Assembly: GCA_002298995.1 (NCBI GenBank)
Contig: DBMO01000021.1
Span: 1-40,481, forward strand
Reading direction: 5' to 3'
Source: Desulfarculales bacterium UBA696
GTDB taxonomy: Bacteria > Desulfobacterota > Syntrophobacteria > Syntrophobacterales > Syntrophobacteraceae
DNA length: 40,481 nt
Translations under genes and position numbers: made by a program
In this document: one piece after another, positions 23,596 to 32,543 of the stretch
Layout: each line of letters starts with the position of its first letter
Position numbering within the stretch: the first letter of the stretch is position 1
The notes under the pieces: model-generated
Told to the model about the DNA's origin: nothing
The model's database searches: none
What the model saw: the letters and a program-made list of their open reading frames with translations, nothing else

Positions 23596-23703
23596 ATGAG
23601 TAAGAGCGCTGATACCAAGAAGGATGTAAAGAAGAAACCGGCGAAGACAACCAAGGAAAAGAAGGCGGAAAAGAAAGCCAAGAAGGCGGCCAAGGGCTCT
23701 TGA
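23596..23703 (+). CDS. Lysine-rich 35-residue protein
   Basis: ATG 23596 follows AAGGAG with eight bases between. The product, MSKSADTKKDVKKKPAKTTK then EKKAEKKAKKAAKGS, is nearly half lysine with alanine, a pattern of histone-H1-like or nucleoid/ribosome-binding tails. It is monocistronic, past the RSH gene. It is too short for family recognition. The good ribosome-binding site and biased composition favour a real gene. Confidence 0.6.
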   Translation: MSKSADTKKDVKKKPAKTTKEKKAEKKAKKAAKGS

Positions 23704-24047
23704 GGAAGCGCGCCTCAACCGTGATTATTCACGCAACAAAACGCCGACGAGGTGGTGGGCTACGGAAAATCGCGCAGCCGAGACTGTCATCTTGAGCGCA
23801 ACTTGGTAATAAATAGAAAGGCGGACGGCCCGGATAACTCGACAGGTCATCCGGGCGCGAAGCGCGGGAGGCATCTGCCGGACTGCGCCCCCAGCACTCG
23901 GTTGGATCCGTCAGCCTGATCCTCTTTTCCTCGGACCCGGATAACAAGTCGCGTGATCCGGTTACCCGCCCACGTCAATGGAGTTACCGATTTCTTTGGG
24001 CAACAGCCCCAATGCCTGCCTCACCACTTGACAATTTCATGGAAAAA
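23704..24047. other. Gene-free interval with degenerate repeats
   Basis: I see no gene. GTCATCTTGAGCGCAA (23786-23801) and CATCCGGGCGCGAAGCGCGG (about 23849-23868) resemble decayed small interspersed repeats of the TCTTGAGCGAAGCG type seen in many bacterial genomes. Confidence 0.35.
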
Positions 24048-24077
24048 AAAGAGGCGGCAATTTCTTGCCGCCTCTTT
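24048..24077 (-). terminator. Rho-independent terminator after mdh
   Basis: AAAGAGGCGGCAA and TTGCCGCCTCTTT form a perfect 13-bp stem around a TTTC loop. On the minus strand it is followed by a run of eight T, ideal for ending the malate dehydrogenase transcript. Confidence 0.9.
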
Positions 24078-24113
24078 CATTACTGCTAAACTAAAGGCTT
24101 TTCAGCCCCTTGC

Positions 24114-25118
24114 TTACGCCTTGGCTTTCGCAGCGCTCAGCATGTCTTTTACGCCGGCCTGCTCTTCGAGCAGTTCGTTCAACGTAAAGGTCATCCTCTC
24201 TCGCGAGAAAGCATCGATTTCCAGACCTTTCACTATCTCGTACTTTCCGGCCGCGCAGGTCACTGGGAAACCGTACATCACGTTTTCGGGGATCCCGTAG
24301 GAGCCGTCGGACGGAATGCCCATGGTGATCCATTTGCCGTTGGTGCCGAGGGCCCAGCTGTTCATGTGACCGATTGCGGCATTAGCTGCGGATGCGGCAG
24401 ACGAAAGCCCGCGGGCCTCAATGATCGCGGCGCCGCGCTTGCCAACCTTCGGGATGAATTCGGTCTTGTACCAGTTCTCGTCAATCAGCGTGGGAGCCGG
24501 TTTGCCGTCAACGGTACAGAAACGAATGTCAGGATACATCGTGGGGGAATGGTTACCCCAGACGATCATCTTATCGACTGTATCGACGGGCTTGCCAACC
24601 TTGTTTGCAAGCATTGACAGAGCACGGTTGTGGTCGAGCCTGAGCATGGCCGTGAAGTTGCCCTTGTGAAGATCGGGGGCTGAATTCATGGCTATCCAGG
24701 AGTTGGTATTAGCGGGATTGCCGACCACGAGAACCTTTACATCGCGGGAGGCAACTTCGTTCAGAGCCTTGCCCTGCTCGATGAAAATCTTGGCGTTTTC
24801 CATCAGCAGGTCTTTGCGCTCCATTCCGGGTCCGCGGGGCCTGGCGCCAACCAAAAGTGTATAGTCGACATCCTTGAAAGCCACCTTGGGATCGCCCGTG
24901 CCAACCATGCCGGCCAGCAGGGGGAACGCGCAGTCGTCAAGTTCCATCATGACGCCCTTAAGGGCTGCCTGGACCTTGTCGATAGGCAGTTCCAGCATCT
25001 GCAGGATGACAGGCTGATCCTTGCCGAGCATTTCGCCGCTTGCGATTCGGAAGAGCAGTGCGTACCCGATCTGGCCTGCGGCACCCGTTACTGCTACACG
25101 AACAGGTTTCTTAGCCAT
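24114..25118 (-). CDS. mdh: Malate dehydrogenase (NAD-dependent, cytosolic-type)
   Basis: 334 residues, ATG 25118 with AAAGGAGAT upstream. The Rossmann glycine motif VTGAAGQIGYALLFRIASG is at residues ~10-28. Then come LELPI, LVGARPRGPGMERKDLL (the mobile loop with substrate Arg), VVGNPANTNSWIA, MLRLDHNRA (catalytic Asp/Arg) and IVWGNHSPTMYPD (catalytic His). It oxidises malate to oxaloacetate. Downstream of the biotin carboxyltransferase gene with a 37-bp gap, it supplies or uses oxaloacetate for transcarboxylation. The gene pair is part of the methylmalonyl-CoA route of propionate metabolism. Confidence 0.95.
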   Translation of the reverse strand: MAKKPVRVAVTGAAGQIGYALLFRIASGEMLGKDQPVILQMLELPIDKVQAALKGVMMELDDCAFPLLAGMVGTGDPKVAFKDVDYTLLVGARPRGPGMERKDLLMENAKIFIEQGKALNEVASRDVKVLVVGNPANTNSWIAMNSAPDLHKGNFTAMLRLDHNRALSMLANKVGKPVDTVDKMIVWGNHSPTMYPDIRFCTVDGKPAPTLIDENWYKTEFIPKVGKRGAAIIEARGLSSAASAANAAIGHMNSWALGTNGKWITMGIPSDGSYGIPENVMYGFPVTCAAGKYEIVKGLEIDAFSRERMTFTLNELLEEQAGVKDMLSAAKAKA

Positions 25119-25155
25119 TTAATCTCCTTTGAGCTTGAGTTGGAAGTAATCGCAA

Positions 25156-27141
25156 TTAACCGATTACAGCAAGAACATCACCCTTCTGTACGCTCTGGCC
25201 TTCTTTGCAGCAAACCTGCTTGACAGTTCCACTGGCCGGGGCAGTAATCGAGTTTTCCATTTTCATGGCTTCGAGGATCATTACCACGTCGCCTTCCTTA
25301 ACCGCGTCGCCTTCCTTGACTTCGTAGCGAATTACCATGCCGGGCATGGGGGCTTCGAGCTTGGCTCCGCCGGCGATAGGTGCCGCGGCGGCTTTGGGGG
25401 CGGCTGCGGGGGCAGCGGCAGGTGCGGCGGCCGGCTTGGGAGCGGCAACCGGAGCGGGTCTCGGAGCCGCTACGGGGGCGATTCCGGTGATCATCGGAGC
25501 GCCGCCGACTGCTTCAACCTCTACCGCAAAGTAGTCGCCGTCTATAAATACGTTGAACTGACGTGCGCCTTCGCCCTTCTCGGGAACTTCCTTCGCGGGC
25601 TTCTCTACGAGCAGGCCGGCTTTGGCCTTCTTGACCAGTTCGGCTTCTTTCGCGCACTGTTCCAGGGTCTTTGGCAGAACTTCGGCCGGAATGGGCTCTT
25701 TGCCGTACTTCCAGTTGAGGAAGCGTTTTCCGGTCATCGGGTACATACCGTAGATCAGAACATCGTCGATGTCCTTGGCAAGGCCCTTGGTGTCTTCCCA
25801 GTTCTTCGCCATTTCAGGATCGATTACGTCGGCAGGACGGCCACCGAAGGGTTCCTCGCCCCTGGGATAGCCCTTGAGCGCCTTTTTCTGGATTTCCTTG
25901 TCGACCGGAACAGGGGTCTCGCCGTAAAGACCAAAGAAAAGGTCCTTACTCTGGGCGGAGATCATCTTGTAGCGTTCTTCCGGCGTGTCGAACAGAACGT
26001 TATTGACGGCCTGGATGCCGACGATCTGGCTGGTAGGCGTAACGAGCGGAACCTGGCCCATTTCCTTGCGGACCTGAGGCAGGGCGGCGAAAACGTCATT
26101 CAGCTTGTCGGAAGCGCCCATGTCGCGCAGCTGGTTGATGAGGTTCGAGAGCATGCCGCCCGGTGTCTGATGGAGCAGAACGCCGATGTCGATTGTGGAC
26201 ATACGGTCGTCGAGCAGGTGACGGTACTTGGGCGAAATTTTCTCAAAATGCTCACTGCACTTGGCGAGCTGATGCAGGTCGAAACCGGTGTCACGGTTGG
26301 TGGACCTGAGGGTCATGACCAGAGGCTCGATGGCCGGGTGCGAGCTGCGGTATGCCCAGGGGGCAAGGCAGGTATCGATGATATCAACACCGGCTTCAAT
26401 CGCCTTGAGCAGTGCCAGGTCGGCCATGCCGGAGGTGAAATGGCTGTGCAGGTGGATGGGGATCTTTACGCTTTCCTTGAGTGCCTTTACCAGGTAGTAG
26501 GCATCGTAAGGAGCGATAAGGCCGGCCATATCCTTCACGCAGACCGTGTCCGCGCCCATGTTTTCAAGCTGCTTGGCCTTCTTGACGTAATATTCGAGAT
26601 TGTAGACCTCGCCGCCCATGCGAGCTTTGGTAAGCGAGTAGCAAATCGTGCCCTGGAAATGCTTCTTGTGTTTCTTGATGGGCTTTATAACTGTTTCGAA
26701 GTTCCGGTAGTCGTTGAGCGCGTCAAAGGTACGGAACACATCTATACCGTTTATGCAGGCGCGGTCGACGAAGGCTTCAGCCATATCGTCGGCGTAGTTG
26801 CGATATCCAACCAGGTTCTGGCCGCGCAGAAGCATCAAGAACGGGGTGGTCGGCAGAAGTTTTTTAAGCTGTCTGGGGCGTTCCCAGGGATCTTCATTAA
26901 GAAAGCGGTGCATGGTGTCGAAGGTGGCTCCGCCCCATACTTCCATGGCCCAGAACCCTACCTTTTCCATTTCTGCGGCGATCGGCAGGAGATCTTCCGT
27001 CCTGCCACGGGTTGCGAAAAGTGACTGATGACCATCGCGGAAAGTCAGGTCGCATATCTTAATCGGGTTATCCGCCTTTACTGGTGGCTCATCAATCAGC
27101 TTTGCGATAAGTGAAGTGCCATGACGATGTGAATTCTCCAT
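25156..27141 (-). CDS. Biotin-dependent carboxyltransferase (pyruvate/oxaloacetate type) with fused biotinyl domain
   Basis: 661 residues. The carboxyltransferase TIM barrel opens with ICDLTFRDGHQSLFATRGRT and carries LLRGQNLVGYRNYADD (Arg, Tyr), TVCVKDMAGL (metal Lys/Asp) and HLHSHFTSGMA (metal His pair). An Ala/Pro linker (~545-590) leads to a biotinyl domain with EAMKMENS, biotin on Lys627. This is the layout of pyruvate carboxylase subunit B and oxaloacetate decarboxylase alpha, and of the 5S+1.3S parts of propionibacterial transcarboxylase. With mdh behind and the methylmalonyl genes nearby, transfer between oxaloacetate and propionyl-CoA is the likely use. The exact enzyme cannot be fixed by sequence alone. 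Confidence 0.88.
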   Translation of the reverse strand: MENSHRHGTSLIAKLIDEPPVKADNPIKICDLTFRDGHQSLFATRGRTEDLLPIAAEMEKVGFWAMEVWGGATFDTMHRFLNEDPWERPRQLKKLLPTTPFLMLLRGQNLVGYRNYADDMAEAFVDRACINGIDVFRTFDALNDYRNFETVIKPIKKHKKHFQGTICYSLTKARMGGEVYNLEYYVKKAKQLENMGADTVCVKDMAGLIAPYDAYYLVKALKESVKIPIHLHSHFTSGMADLALLKAIEAGVDIIDTCLAPWAYRSSHPAIEPLVMTLRSTNRDTGFDLHQLAKCSEHFEKISPKYRHLLDDRMSTIDIGVLLHQTPGGMLSNLINQLRDMGASDKLNDVFAALPQVRKEMGQVPLVTPTSQIVGIQAVNNVLFDTPEERYKMISAQSKDLFFGLYGETPVPVDKEIQKKALKGYPRGEEPFGGRPADVIDPEMAKNWEDTKGLAKDIDDVLIYGMYPMTGKRFLNWKYGKEPIPAEVLPKTLEQCAKEAELVKKAKAGLLVEKPAKEVPEKGEGARQFNVFIDGDYFAVEVEAVGGAPMITGIAPVAAPRPAPVAAPKPAAAPAAAPAAAPKAAAAPIAGGAKLEAPMPGMVIRYEVKEGDAVKEGDVVMILEAMKMENSITAPASGTVKQVCCKEGQSVQKGDVLAVIG

Positions 27142-27358
27142 CCTTCTGTCTCCTTTTTCCCTTCGAGAGATAATCCAGGTTTCGGCTCAGCTTACTTCGG
27201 CACCAGACTTTGAACACCAGCAGTCGCTCTGCAGAAGGAAACATCCTTATGAAAACTAACTGTGGTATCTTTACAGCTTGACTTTGGAAGCATTGAATGT
27301 GGAAGAAGCAAGGCTGTCCTCATTCAAGCCGTGCAAGTCAAAGAATCCTTTTTCCGAC

Positions 27359-27556
27359 CTAACGGGGAAGGCGCATCTGCCAAGCCCATCTAACGTCCAT
27401 AGCGGATTGCCTTCCCGCTATCGCGAAGGGGCTCAACATTGCCACAGGCTGCGCTCTCCTTTGCTGTTGCGACGCGTACAAGGCTTCCTGCTCGGCCTGC
27501 AGGTAATAGCCAATAGCGGACGAGATGGCCGCAATCACCTTTGGTTCAACATTCAT
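27359..27556 (-). CDS. Small accessory-subunit-like protein of biotin carboxyltransferase complex
   Basis: 65 residues, ATG 27556 with GGAGG six bases upstream. The N-terminal helix MNVEPKVIAAISSAIGYYLQ and the end FAIAGRQSAMDVRWAWQMRL resemble the small gamma/delta/epsilon chains of oxaloacetate or methylmalonyl-CoA decarboxylases, which have VVAAI helices and a terminal W..AGR..M..R motif. The match is from memory and modest. It lies 217 bp upstream of, and co-directional with, the carboxyltransferase gene. It has no membrane segment, so it is more likely an assembly or tethering chain than a pump subunit. Confidence 0.55.
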   Translation of the reverse strand: MNVEPKVIAAISSAIGYYLQAEQEALYASQQQRRAQPVAMLSPFAIAGRQSAMDVRWAWQMRLPR

Positions 27557-27748
27557 CAGTATCCTCCATCATCGAATGCAACGGGTTCCGCTAACAAAAG
27601 AGGACGGATGACGGGTATCGGAAAAAACTCCGACCAAAATGCCGCCAAGTAGCCAGCCCCCCCAATGACGCCTATGTTAAACCTCCTAATCCGGAGGAGT
27701 ATCAGCCCTCCGAGCGTCGCCTTCCTTCTTCTCTGTCTTACGTCTCCG

Positions 27749-28072
27749 CTAGGCCGCCCGGCGGGTCTTTTTCTTGAGATTGCTTATCCTGCGGCGATAT
27801 GCGTCGGAAAGTCGGATATTTCCGGCTTCTTTTGCCTGCTCTAGTTTGTCTCTAAGCTCGCTTATCTTCAGCTTGAGGGCGCGGACGTCAATGTCCTTTT
27901 TCCTGGACTTTTCTTCGACTATGCCCCTTGCTTCCTTGATCGCGGCGATCAGTTCCGCCTTGTTCATCGCATGGACCCCGGTAGCTTCGCCCGTTGTGAG
28001 CGCCAACTCACGGAGTTCCTTCGCGGTCATTTTATCCAGGGGCTTTTCTTTCTTTTCTTCATTCTTGGCCAC
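27749..28072 (-). CDS. Small Rho_N/SAP-like domain protein
   Basis: 107 residues, very basic. Residues ~14-50 (KMTAKELRELALTTGEATGV, then MNKAELIAAIKEARG) form the helix-extended-helix fold of the Rho N-terminal / SAP-like domain that binds nucleic acid. Residues ~70-105 are a Lys/Arg coiled coil ending RRRISNLKKKTRRAA. Probably nucleic-acid binding; the function is unknown. It starts three bases beyond the stop of the slipin gene, so it is part of the NfeD-slipin operon. Confidence 0.7.
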   Translation of the reverse strand: MAKNEEKKEKPLDKMTAKELRELALTTGEATGVHAMNKAELIAAIKEARGIVEEKSRKKDIDVRALKLKISELRDKLEQAKEAGNIRLSDAYRRRISNLKKKTRRAA

Positions 28073-28075
28073 TGG

Positions 28076-28849
28076 TTACTCCTTCTTGTCCTTTTCAAAC
28101 ATTTCAGCAATCTTGAGAAAAGGCTTAAAGAGATCAATTGGAATCGGGAAAAGGGTGGTCGAGTTATGCTCGGCCGCAATCTCCCGAAGAGTTTGCAGGT
28201 AGCGCAGCTGTATCGCCACCGGGTGCTTCTGAATTATCTCGGCGGCTTCCGAAAGACGGGCTGCCGCCTGGAATTCGCCCTCCGCCCCGATTACCTTCGC
28301 CCTCCGCTCGCGCTCTGCTTCGGCCTGCTTAGCCATCGCGCGCTGCATCATCTCCGGCAGGTCAATCTGCTTCAACTCGACTACTGAAACCTTAATCCCC
28401 CATGGCTCCGAGTGCCTGTCGAGAATCTCCTGAATATGCGCGTTTATCTGGTCGCGCTCGGAGAGCAGATCGTCAAGGGCCGCCTGCCCGCATACGCTCC
28501 TTAGAGTGGTCTGCGACAGCTGGCTCGTTGCGTACAGGTAATTTTCTACCGATATTATAGCCTTAACCGGGTCAACCACCCGGAAGTAAATTACCGCGTT
28601 CACCTTAACGGAAACGTTGTCCCTGGTGATGACGTCCTGGGTGGGGACATCAGCCGCGATAAGGCGCAGACTTACTTTCTGCATCTTATCAATGATCGGG
28701 ATCAGGAGAATTATTCCCGGTCCCTTGGCGCGGATGACCCGGCCAAGGCGAAATATCACCCCGCGTTCATACTCCCTTAAGACGCGTATTGCGTTGGCGA
28801 GGAAAAGTATGACCAGGACGACAACAACCATCCCACCAGGCAGGTACAT
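28076..28849 (-). CDS. Slipin (SPFH/stomatin-like) membrane protein
   Basis: 257 residues from ATG 28849, with AGGGGGAG upstream; a TTG at 28879 is the other option. There is one N-terminal membrane segment (VVVVLVILFLANAI). The SPFH domain reads REYERGVIFRLGRVIRAKGP, then VPTQDVITRDNVSVKVNAVI and QLSQTTLRSVCGQAALDDLL. A helical oligomerisation tail starts at AMAKQAEAERERRAK. Stomatins form ring assemblies on membranes and are commonly paired with NfeD proteases that cut them, as here. Confidence 0.9.
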   Translation of the reverse strand: MYLPGGMVVVVLVILFLANAIRVLREYERGVIFRLGRVIRAKGPGIILLIPIIDKMQKVSLRLIAADVPTQDVITRDNVSVKVNAVIYFRVVDPVKAIISVENYLYATSQLSQTTLRSVCGQAALDDLLSERDQINAHIQEILDRHSEPWGIKVSVVELKQIDLPEMMQRAMAKQAEAERERRAKVIGAEGEFQAAARLSEAAEIIQKHPVAIQLRYLQTLREIAAEHNSTTLFPIPIDLFKPFLKIAEMFEKDKKE

Positions 28850-28894
28850 TACTCCCCCTTTGCGGAGATTCGTCGCCAATAGAGCTAATTTTCA

Positions 28895-30256
28895 CTATCT
28901 ACCACCGATTTTTTTCACTTTCAACTTTAAATTGTAGACCTCGACTACTTCGACCTTTTCTCCGGAGCTGATTTCTTCCTCGGACTCAGCATTCCAGAGT
29001 TCACCATTAACGAAAATCTTGCCTTCCGGATCAATGTCGCCGCGGGCCTCCCCAGTAAGTCCCACCAAGGCCTCGGCGCCCGTTTTAGGTCGGGAGGCCT
29101 GCGCCTTGAATGCAAGCGCGGAAACAGTTGCGAAAAAGATTGATACCGTTGCAACGGTTGGGAAAAAGACCGACCAGGCAATCTGCATCGGTTGATCAGG
29201 GTTGTGAAAAAGCATGAGCGATCCGAGTGCCAGGCAGATTACCCCCGCGACGCTCAGCATGCCGTGCGAGGCTATCTTTATCTCTGCAATGAAGAATATT
29301 ACCGCCAGAATAATTATGAGTATCCCGGCGTAATTTACCGGGAGCGTCTGCATGGCATATAGGGCCAAAATAAGTGAAATGCCGCCAATTACGCCGGGCA
29401 GGACCGCACCGGGGTTGGACAACTCGAAGTAGAGTCCCGCCAGTCCTATCATGAGCAGAATATAGGCGAGATTGGGATCGCCGATGATCCGAAGCACGCT
29501 ATACTGCCAGCCGGGCTCGATAGTTATTTTCTCTATTGCCCTCGTGTTCAGAACAAGCGCGGCGCCCTTGCGCTGAATTTGCCAGCCGTCGAGTTTTTCG
29601 ATAAGCGCGGGCAGGCTGGGCGCCACTATGTCTATCACGTTCTCCTCGAATGCTTCCTGGGCGGTCGCGGAAATACTTGATTTAACCGCTTCTTCCAGCC
29701 ATTCGGCGTTTCGCCCTCTCTGCGCGGCAATACTCCTGGCGAATGCGCGCATATCGTTTACGACTTTTTCGCTCATCGAGGAGGGCAGGTCACCTCCGCC
29801 GCTCGTAACCGGGTGGGCCGCTCCTATGTTTGTTCCGGGCGCCATCGCGGCAATATCGGCCGCCGCGGTCAGAAACACTCCGGCCGAGGCCGCCTGCGCT
29901 CCGCTTGGGGAGACGTAGACAATGATCGGCACTTCGGAGTTGAGCACCGCCTGAGCTATCCCCCGCATTGAAGTCATGAGCCCGCCCGGCGTATCGAGCA
30001 AGATTACCAGAAACTCGGCCTTGTCCTCTTGCGAATGGTTGATCGCATACTTGATGAAATCTTCAGTCGCAGGGTTTATCGTATCGCGCAGTTCGATGAC
30101 GTTAAAATGTGGTCTGATGGCCGCGAATGCAGCAGGCGCCGGCAGTGATAACGCAAAGAGCGCCAGGGTTAGAGTAAAGACGGCAAAAGCCGGCGGCTTC
30201 AATGGTCCCCTCATTATAGTATTACCGGATAGCGGCATGTATTTACATGGTTTCAT
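28895..30256 (-). CDS. NfeD-family ClpP-class membrane serine protease
   Basis: About 453 residues from ATG 30256, which has GGGAA upstream; ATG 30214 gives a neater signal peptide and is equally possible. After the signal peptide (PAPAAFA) there is a ClpP/SppA-like domain: LLDTPGGLMTSMRGI (oxyanion region), YVSPSGAQAASAGVFL with the nucleophile Ser, and a NIGAAHP segment. About four or five membrane spans follow, then a soluble NfeD beta-barrel (LVGLTGEARGDIDPEGKIFV). Long NfeD proteins cleave stomatin partners; the slipin gene begins 45 bp downstream. Confidence 0.9.
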   Translation of the reverse strand: MKPCKYMPLSGNTIMRGPLKPPAFAVFTLTLALFALSLPAPAAFAAIRPHFNVIELRDTINPATEDFIKYAINHSQEDKAEFLVILLDTPGGLMTSMRGIAQAVLNSEVPIIVYVSPSGAQAASAGVFLTAAADIAAMAPGTNIGAAHPVTSGGGDLPSSMSEKVVNDMRAFARSIAAQRGRNAEWLEEAVKSSISATAQEAFEENVIDIVAPSLPALIEKLDGWQIQRKGAALVLNTRAIEKITIEPGWQYSVLRIIGDPNLAYILLMIGLAGLYFELSNPGAVLPGVIGGISLILALYAMQTLPVNYAGILIIILAVIFFIAEIKIASHGMLSVAGVICLALGSLMLFHNPDQPMQIAWSVFFPTVATVSIFFATVSALAFKAQASRPKTGAEALVGLTGEARGDIDPEGKIFVNGELWNAESEEEISSGEKVEVVEVYNLKLKVKKIGGR

Positions 30257-30504
30257 TAAAGTTTCCCAATATGCCGGGTACAATATCGGATTTGACGAAC
30301 CCGATCGGGGTCCTCCGTGCCTGGAGTGTCATGGATGTTTGCAATATACCAGAATAATCGAAAAAACCGCCAAAAATGTCATCTAGCCCAATTAAGGTAA
30401 ACCTGCAAAAAATGACGCGCCAAGTCGGATGTGATTTATGTCCGCCGCATTGCAATCATAAGCCCGCAACGTTCCCGCGCGGGAATCGGGCGGTTTGTCT
30501 TTTG
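30257..30504. other. Intergenic region between NfeD and UDG genes
   Basis: No gene. It holds the palindrome TTCCCGCGCGGGAA (30472-30485) just past the uracil-DNA glycosylase stop, a hairpin without a clear T-run. Confidence 0.35.
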
Positions 30505-31311
30505 TCAGGATGCGAGAATTTTCAGGACCGCCTTTAAGTCCTGCCAAGCCGCGGCTTTCTGGACCGGATTTCTGAGGAGGTATGCCGGATGGTACGTGCA
30601 GATGAGCGGGATTCCACGCCAGAGATGTATCTTTCCGCGAAGCTGTGAAATAGGCTTGCCGCTTCCCAGCAGTGATTGGGCGGCGCTAGCGCCAAGAGCA
30701 CAAATGACCTTGGGATTCAAAGCGCTTATCTGTTTTATCAGAAACGGGGAGCAGCTTTCGATTTCATCCGGTTGTGGCGTGCGGTTTTCCGGTGGGCGAC
30801 ACTTGACGACATTGCAGATGTAGACGTCTGTCCGGGAATATCCCATTGCCTGGATCATTTTGTCGAGGAGCTTTCCTGCCCTGCCCACAAAGGGGCGGCC
30901 CTGCTGGTCCTCTTCGAAACCGGGGCCTTCTCCTACAAAGACAATTCCGCTTTCGGCAGACCCTTCGCCGAAAACGAGGCTTTTCCGCGCGGAATGAAGC
31001 CTGCACCTGGTGCAGCCCGAAAGCTCGCGGCCGACCTCGTCAAGAGCTGCCTCAACGAGCTGGGTTTCCAGGCGGGGCCGCTTCGTTTCTCCATCCCCGC
31101 CCGCCTCGCCGGTTCGAGCTTCACACGGCTCGGCGGAGGGTGGCTGGGAGAGGGGCGCATCCTGTCCAGAAGCCTGCTTCGGCGCCTGTTCCGGTACCCG
31201 GCTCCAACCCGCGATCCCTCCTGCTTTTACCCCGGCAATAATCCACTTCAGCCGATCAAGGCAGTCGGAAAGCTCGATTCGAATTTCAGGAGGCAAGTCT
31301 ATTTCACGCAC
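30505..31311 (-). CDS. Uracil-DNA glycosylase, family 4/5-type Fe-S enzyme
   Basis: 268 residues from GTG 31311, overlapping the coaBC stop by 13 bases; GGAG lies 11 bases before. Residues ~1-85 are a Pro/Glu-rich, low-order extension. The catalytic part has LSGCTRCRLHSAR (two Cys of the Fe-S cluster), FVGEGPGFEEDQQGRPFVGR (active site), VVKCRPPENRTP, then C-x(14-17)-C-like spacing (ESCSPFL) and TYHPAYLLR. This is the family 4 UDG (formerly phage SPO1 polymerase-related). It removes uracil from DNA. The start could be further in, since the N-terminal extension is unconserved. Confidence 0.88.
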   Translation of the reverse strand: MREIDLPPEIRIELSDCLDRLKWIIAGVKAGGIAGWSRVPEQAPKQASGQDAPLSQPPSAEPCEARTGEAGGDGETKRPRLETQLVEAALDEVGRELSGCTRCRLHSARKSLVFGEGSAESGIVFVGEGPGFEEDQQGRPFVGRAGKLLDKMIQAMGYSRTDVYICNVVKCRPPENRTPQPDEIESCSPFLIKQISALNPKVICALGASAAQSLLGSGKPISQLRGKIHLWRGIPLICTYHPAYLLRNPVQKAAAWQDLKAVLKILAS

Positions 31312-32501
31312 GCGAAAATCCGCTCCACCCTGTCCCACACCTGTGCTGCAACTTCCTCCTTGGATGAAGGGGGGAGGTCGCTGATGGTTCCGTTTCGGTC
31401 CAAAATTATTACTTCGTTGGTATCGGTGCCGAACCCCGAGCCCTCCTTCGTGAGGTCGTTTGCGACGATCAAATCGAGATTCTTCCTGATAAGCTTATCC
31501 TTCGCGTTTTCAAGAAGTTTTTCGGTTTCGGCCGCAAACCCCACTAGGACCTGTGAGTCGGTTTTGTTCTTTCCAAGCTCGGCGAGGATGTCCTGCGTCG
31601 GCTCGAGCAGCAGCGTTTGCCTGTCCAGGGACTTTTTGAGTTTCTGCCGAGCGGTTTCCGCCGGCCTGTAATCGCTTACCGCGGCAGCCATGACGATGGC
31701 GTCCATCGCGGGGGCGAGTGCGGCGATCCGCTCGCGCATCTCGGCAGCGGTGCTTACGCTAATTCGCTCGACCCCAAACGGCGCTTCAAGCGGGGTGGGG
31801 CCGGATACGAGGCGTACATTCGCGCGCCTCCACGCCGCAACCCTTGCCAGCGCATAGCCCATCTTCCCGGTCGAGGGGTTGCTTAAAAAACGGACCGGAT
31901 CGAACCTCTCCCAGGTAGGACCGGCGCTAACCAGCACATTCTTACCCGCGAGCGTCGGAGGCGAAAGTATTTTGAAAGCCCATTCCATTATGTCGCCGAG
32001 ATCGGCAAGCCGTCCCGCACCTTCCTCGCGGCAGGCAAGAGGCCCTGATGCGGGCTCGCAAATCGCGTGGCCCATCTCCGCGAGGGTATTTATATTCCTC
32101 TGCGTTGCCGGGTGCTCCCACATCTTCGAGTTCATCGCCGGACAGACGAGAACGGGGGCCGTTGTGGCAAGAAGAATCGTGGTGAGGTAATCATCCGCTA
32201 TCCCCGCCGCCATTTTGGCAATGAGATTGGCTGTTGCCGGCGCAAGGATAACGAGATCGGCCAGCCGGGCCTGGTGAATGTGGCCGATGCGGGATTCGGC
32301 TTCAAGGCTGAAAAGGTCTGTTCCCACCGGATTTCCCGAAAGGGTCTGGAAGGTGAGCGGGGTGACGAACTGAGCGGCATTGGCGGTCATCACCACGCGA
32401 ACCGACGCTCCAGCCTTCACCAGGAGCCGTACGAGTTCGGCGGACTTGTAGGCGGCTATTCCGCCGCTTACGCCCAGCAATATCGATTTATCGTTAAGCA
32501 T
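31299..32501 (-). CDS. coaBC: Bifunctional phosphopantothenoylcysteine decarboxylase / phosphopantothenate-cysteine ligase
   Basis: 400 residues, ATG 32501 with GAGGAA upstream. The CoaC half has LLGVSGGIAAYKSAELVRLL (flavin site), the His motif GHIHQARLADLVILAPATAN and CPAMNSKMWEHPATQRN. The CoaB half starts at GKNVLVSAGPTWERFDPVRF and has NPSTGKMGYALA, VMAAAVSDYRP and VGFAAETE, with the KLKK dimer-ligase motif. It makes 4'-phosphopantetheine on the way to CoA. Co-directional and overlapping with the UDG gene. Confidence 0.95.
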   Translation of the reverse strand: MLNDKSILLGVSGGIAAYKSAELVRLLVKAGASVRVVMTANAAQFVTPLTFQTLSGNPVGTDLFSLEAESRIGHIHQARLADLVILAPATANLIAKMAAGIADDYLTTILLATTAPVLVCPAMNSKMWEHPATQRNINTLAEMGHAICEPASGPLACREEGAGRLADLGDIMEWAFKILSPPTLAGKNVLVSAGPTWERFDPVRFLSNPSTGKMGYALARVAAWRRANVRLVSGPTPLEAPFGVERISVSTAAEMRERIAALAPAMDAIVMAAAVSDYRPAETARQKLKKSLDRQTLLLEPTQDILAELGKNKTDSQVLVGFAAETEKLLENAKDKLIRKNLDLIVANDLTKEGSGFGTDTNEVIILDRNGTISDLPPSSKEEVAAQVWDRVERIFACVK

Positions 32502-32543
32502 TCAGGTTCCTCGACCAAGCCGGCCCATTGGGGCCGGATCGCT

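Noticed and set aside
25337..25534. Ala/Gly-rich plus-strand frame
   Set aside because: Antisense shadow of the Ala/Pro linker in the carboxyltransferase.
26170..27024. 284-residue plus-strand open frame
   Set aside because: Antisense to the well-supported carboxyltransferase; no motif or start site, a codon-bias shadow.
30411..30540. Apparent small Cys-rich ORF before the UDG gene
   Set aside because: On re-reading the bases, the frame meets a stop after eight codons; the longer version was a reading slip.
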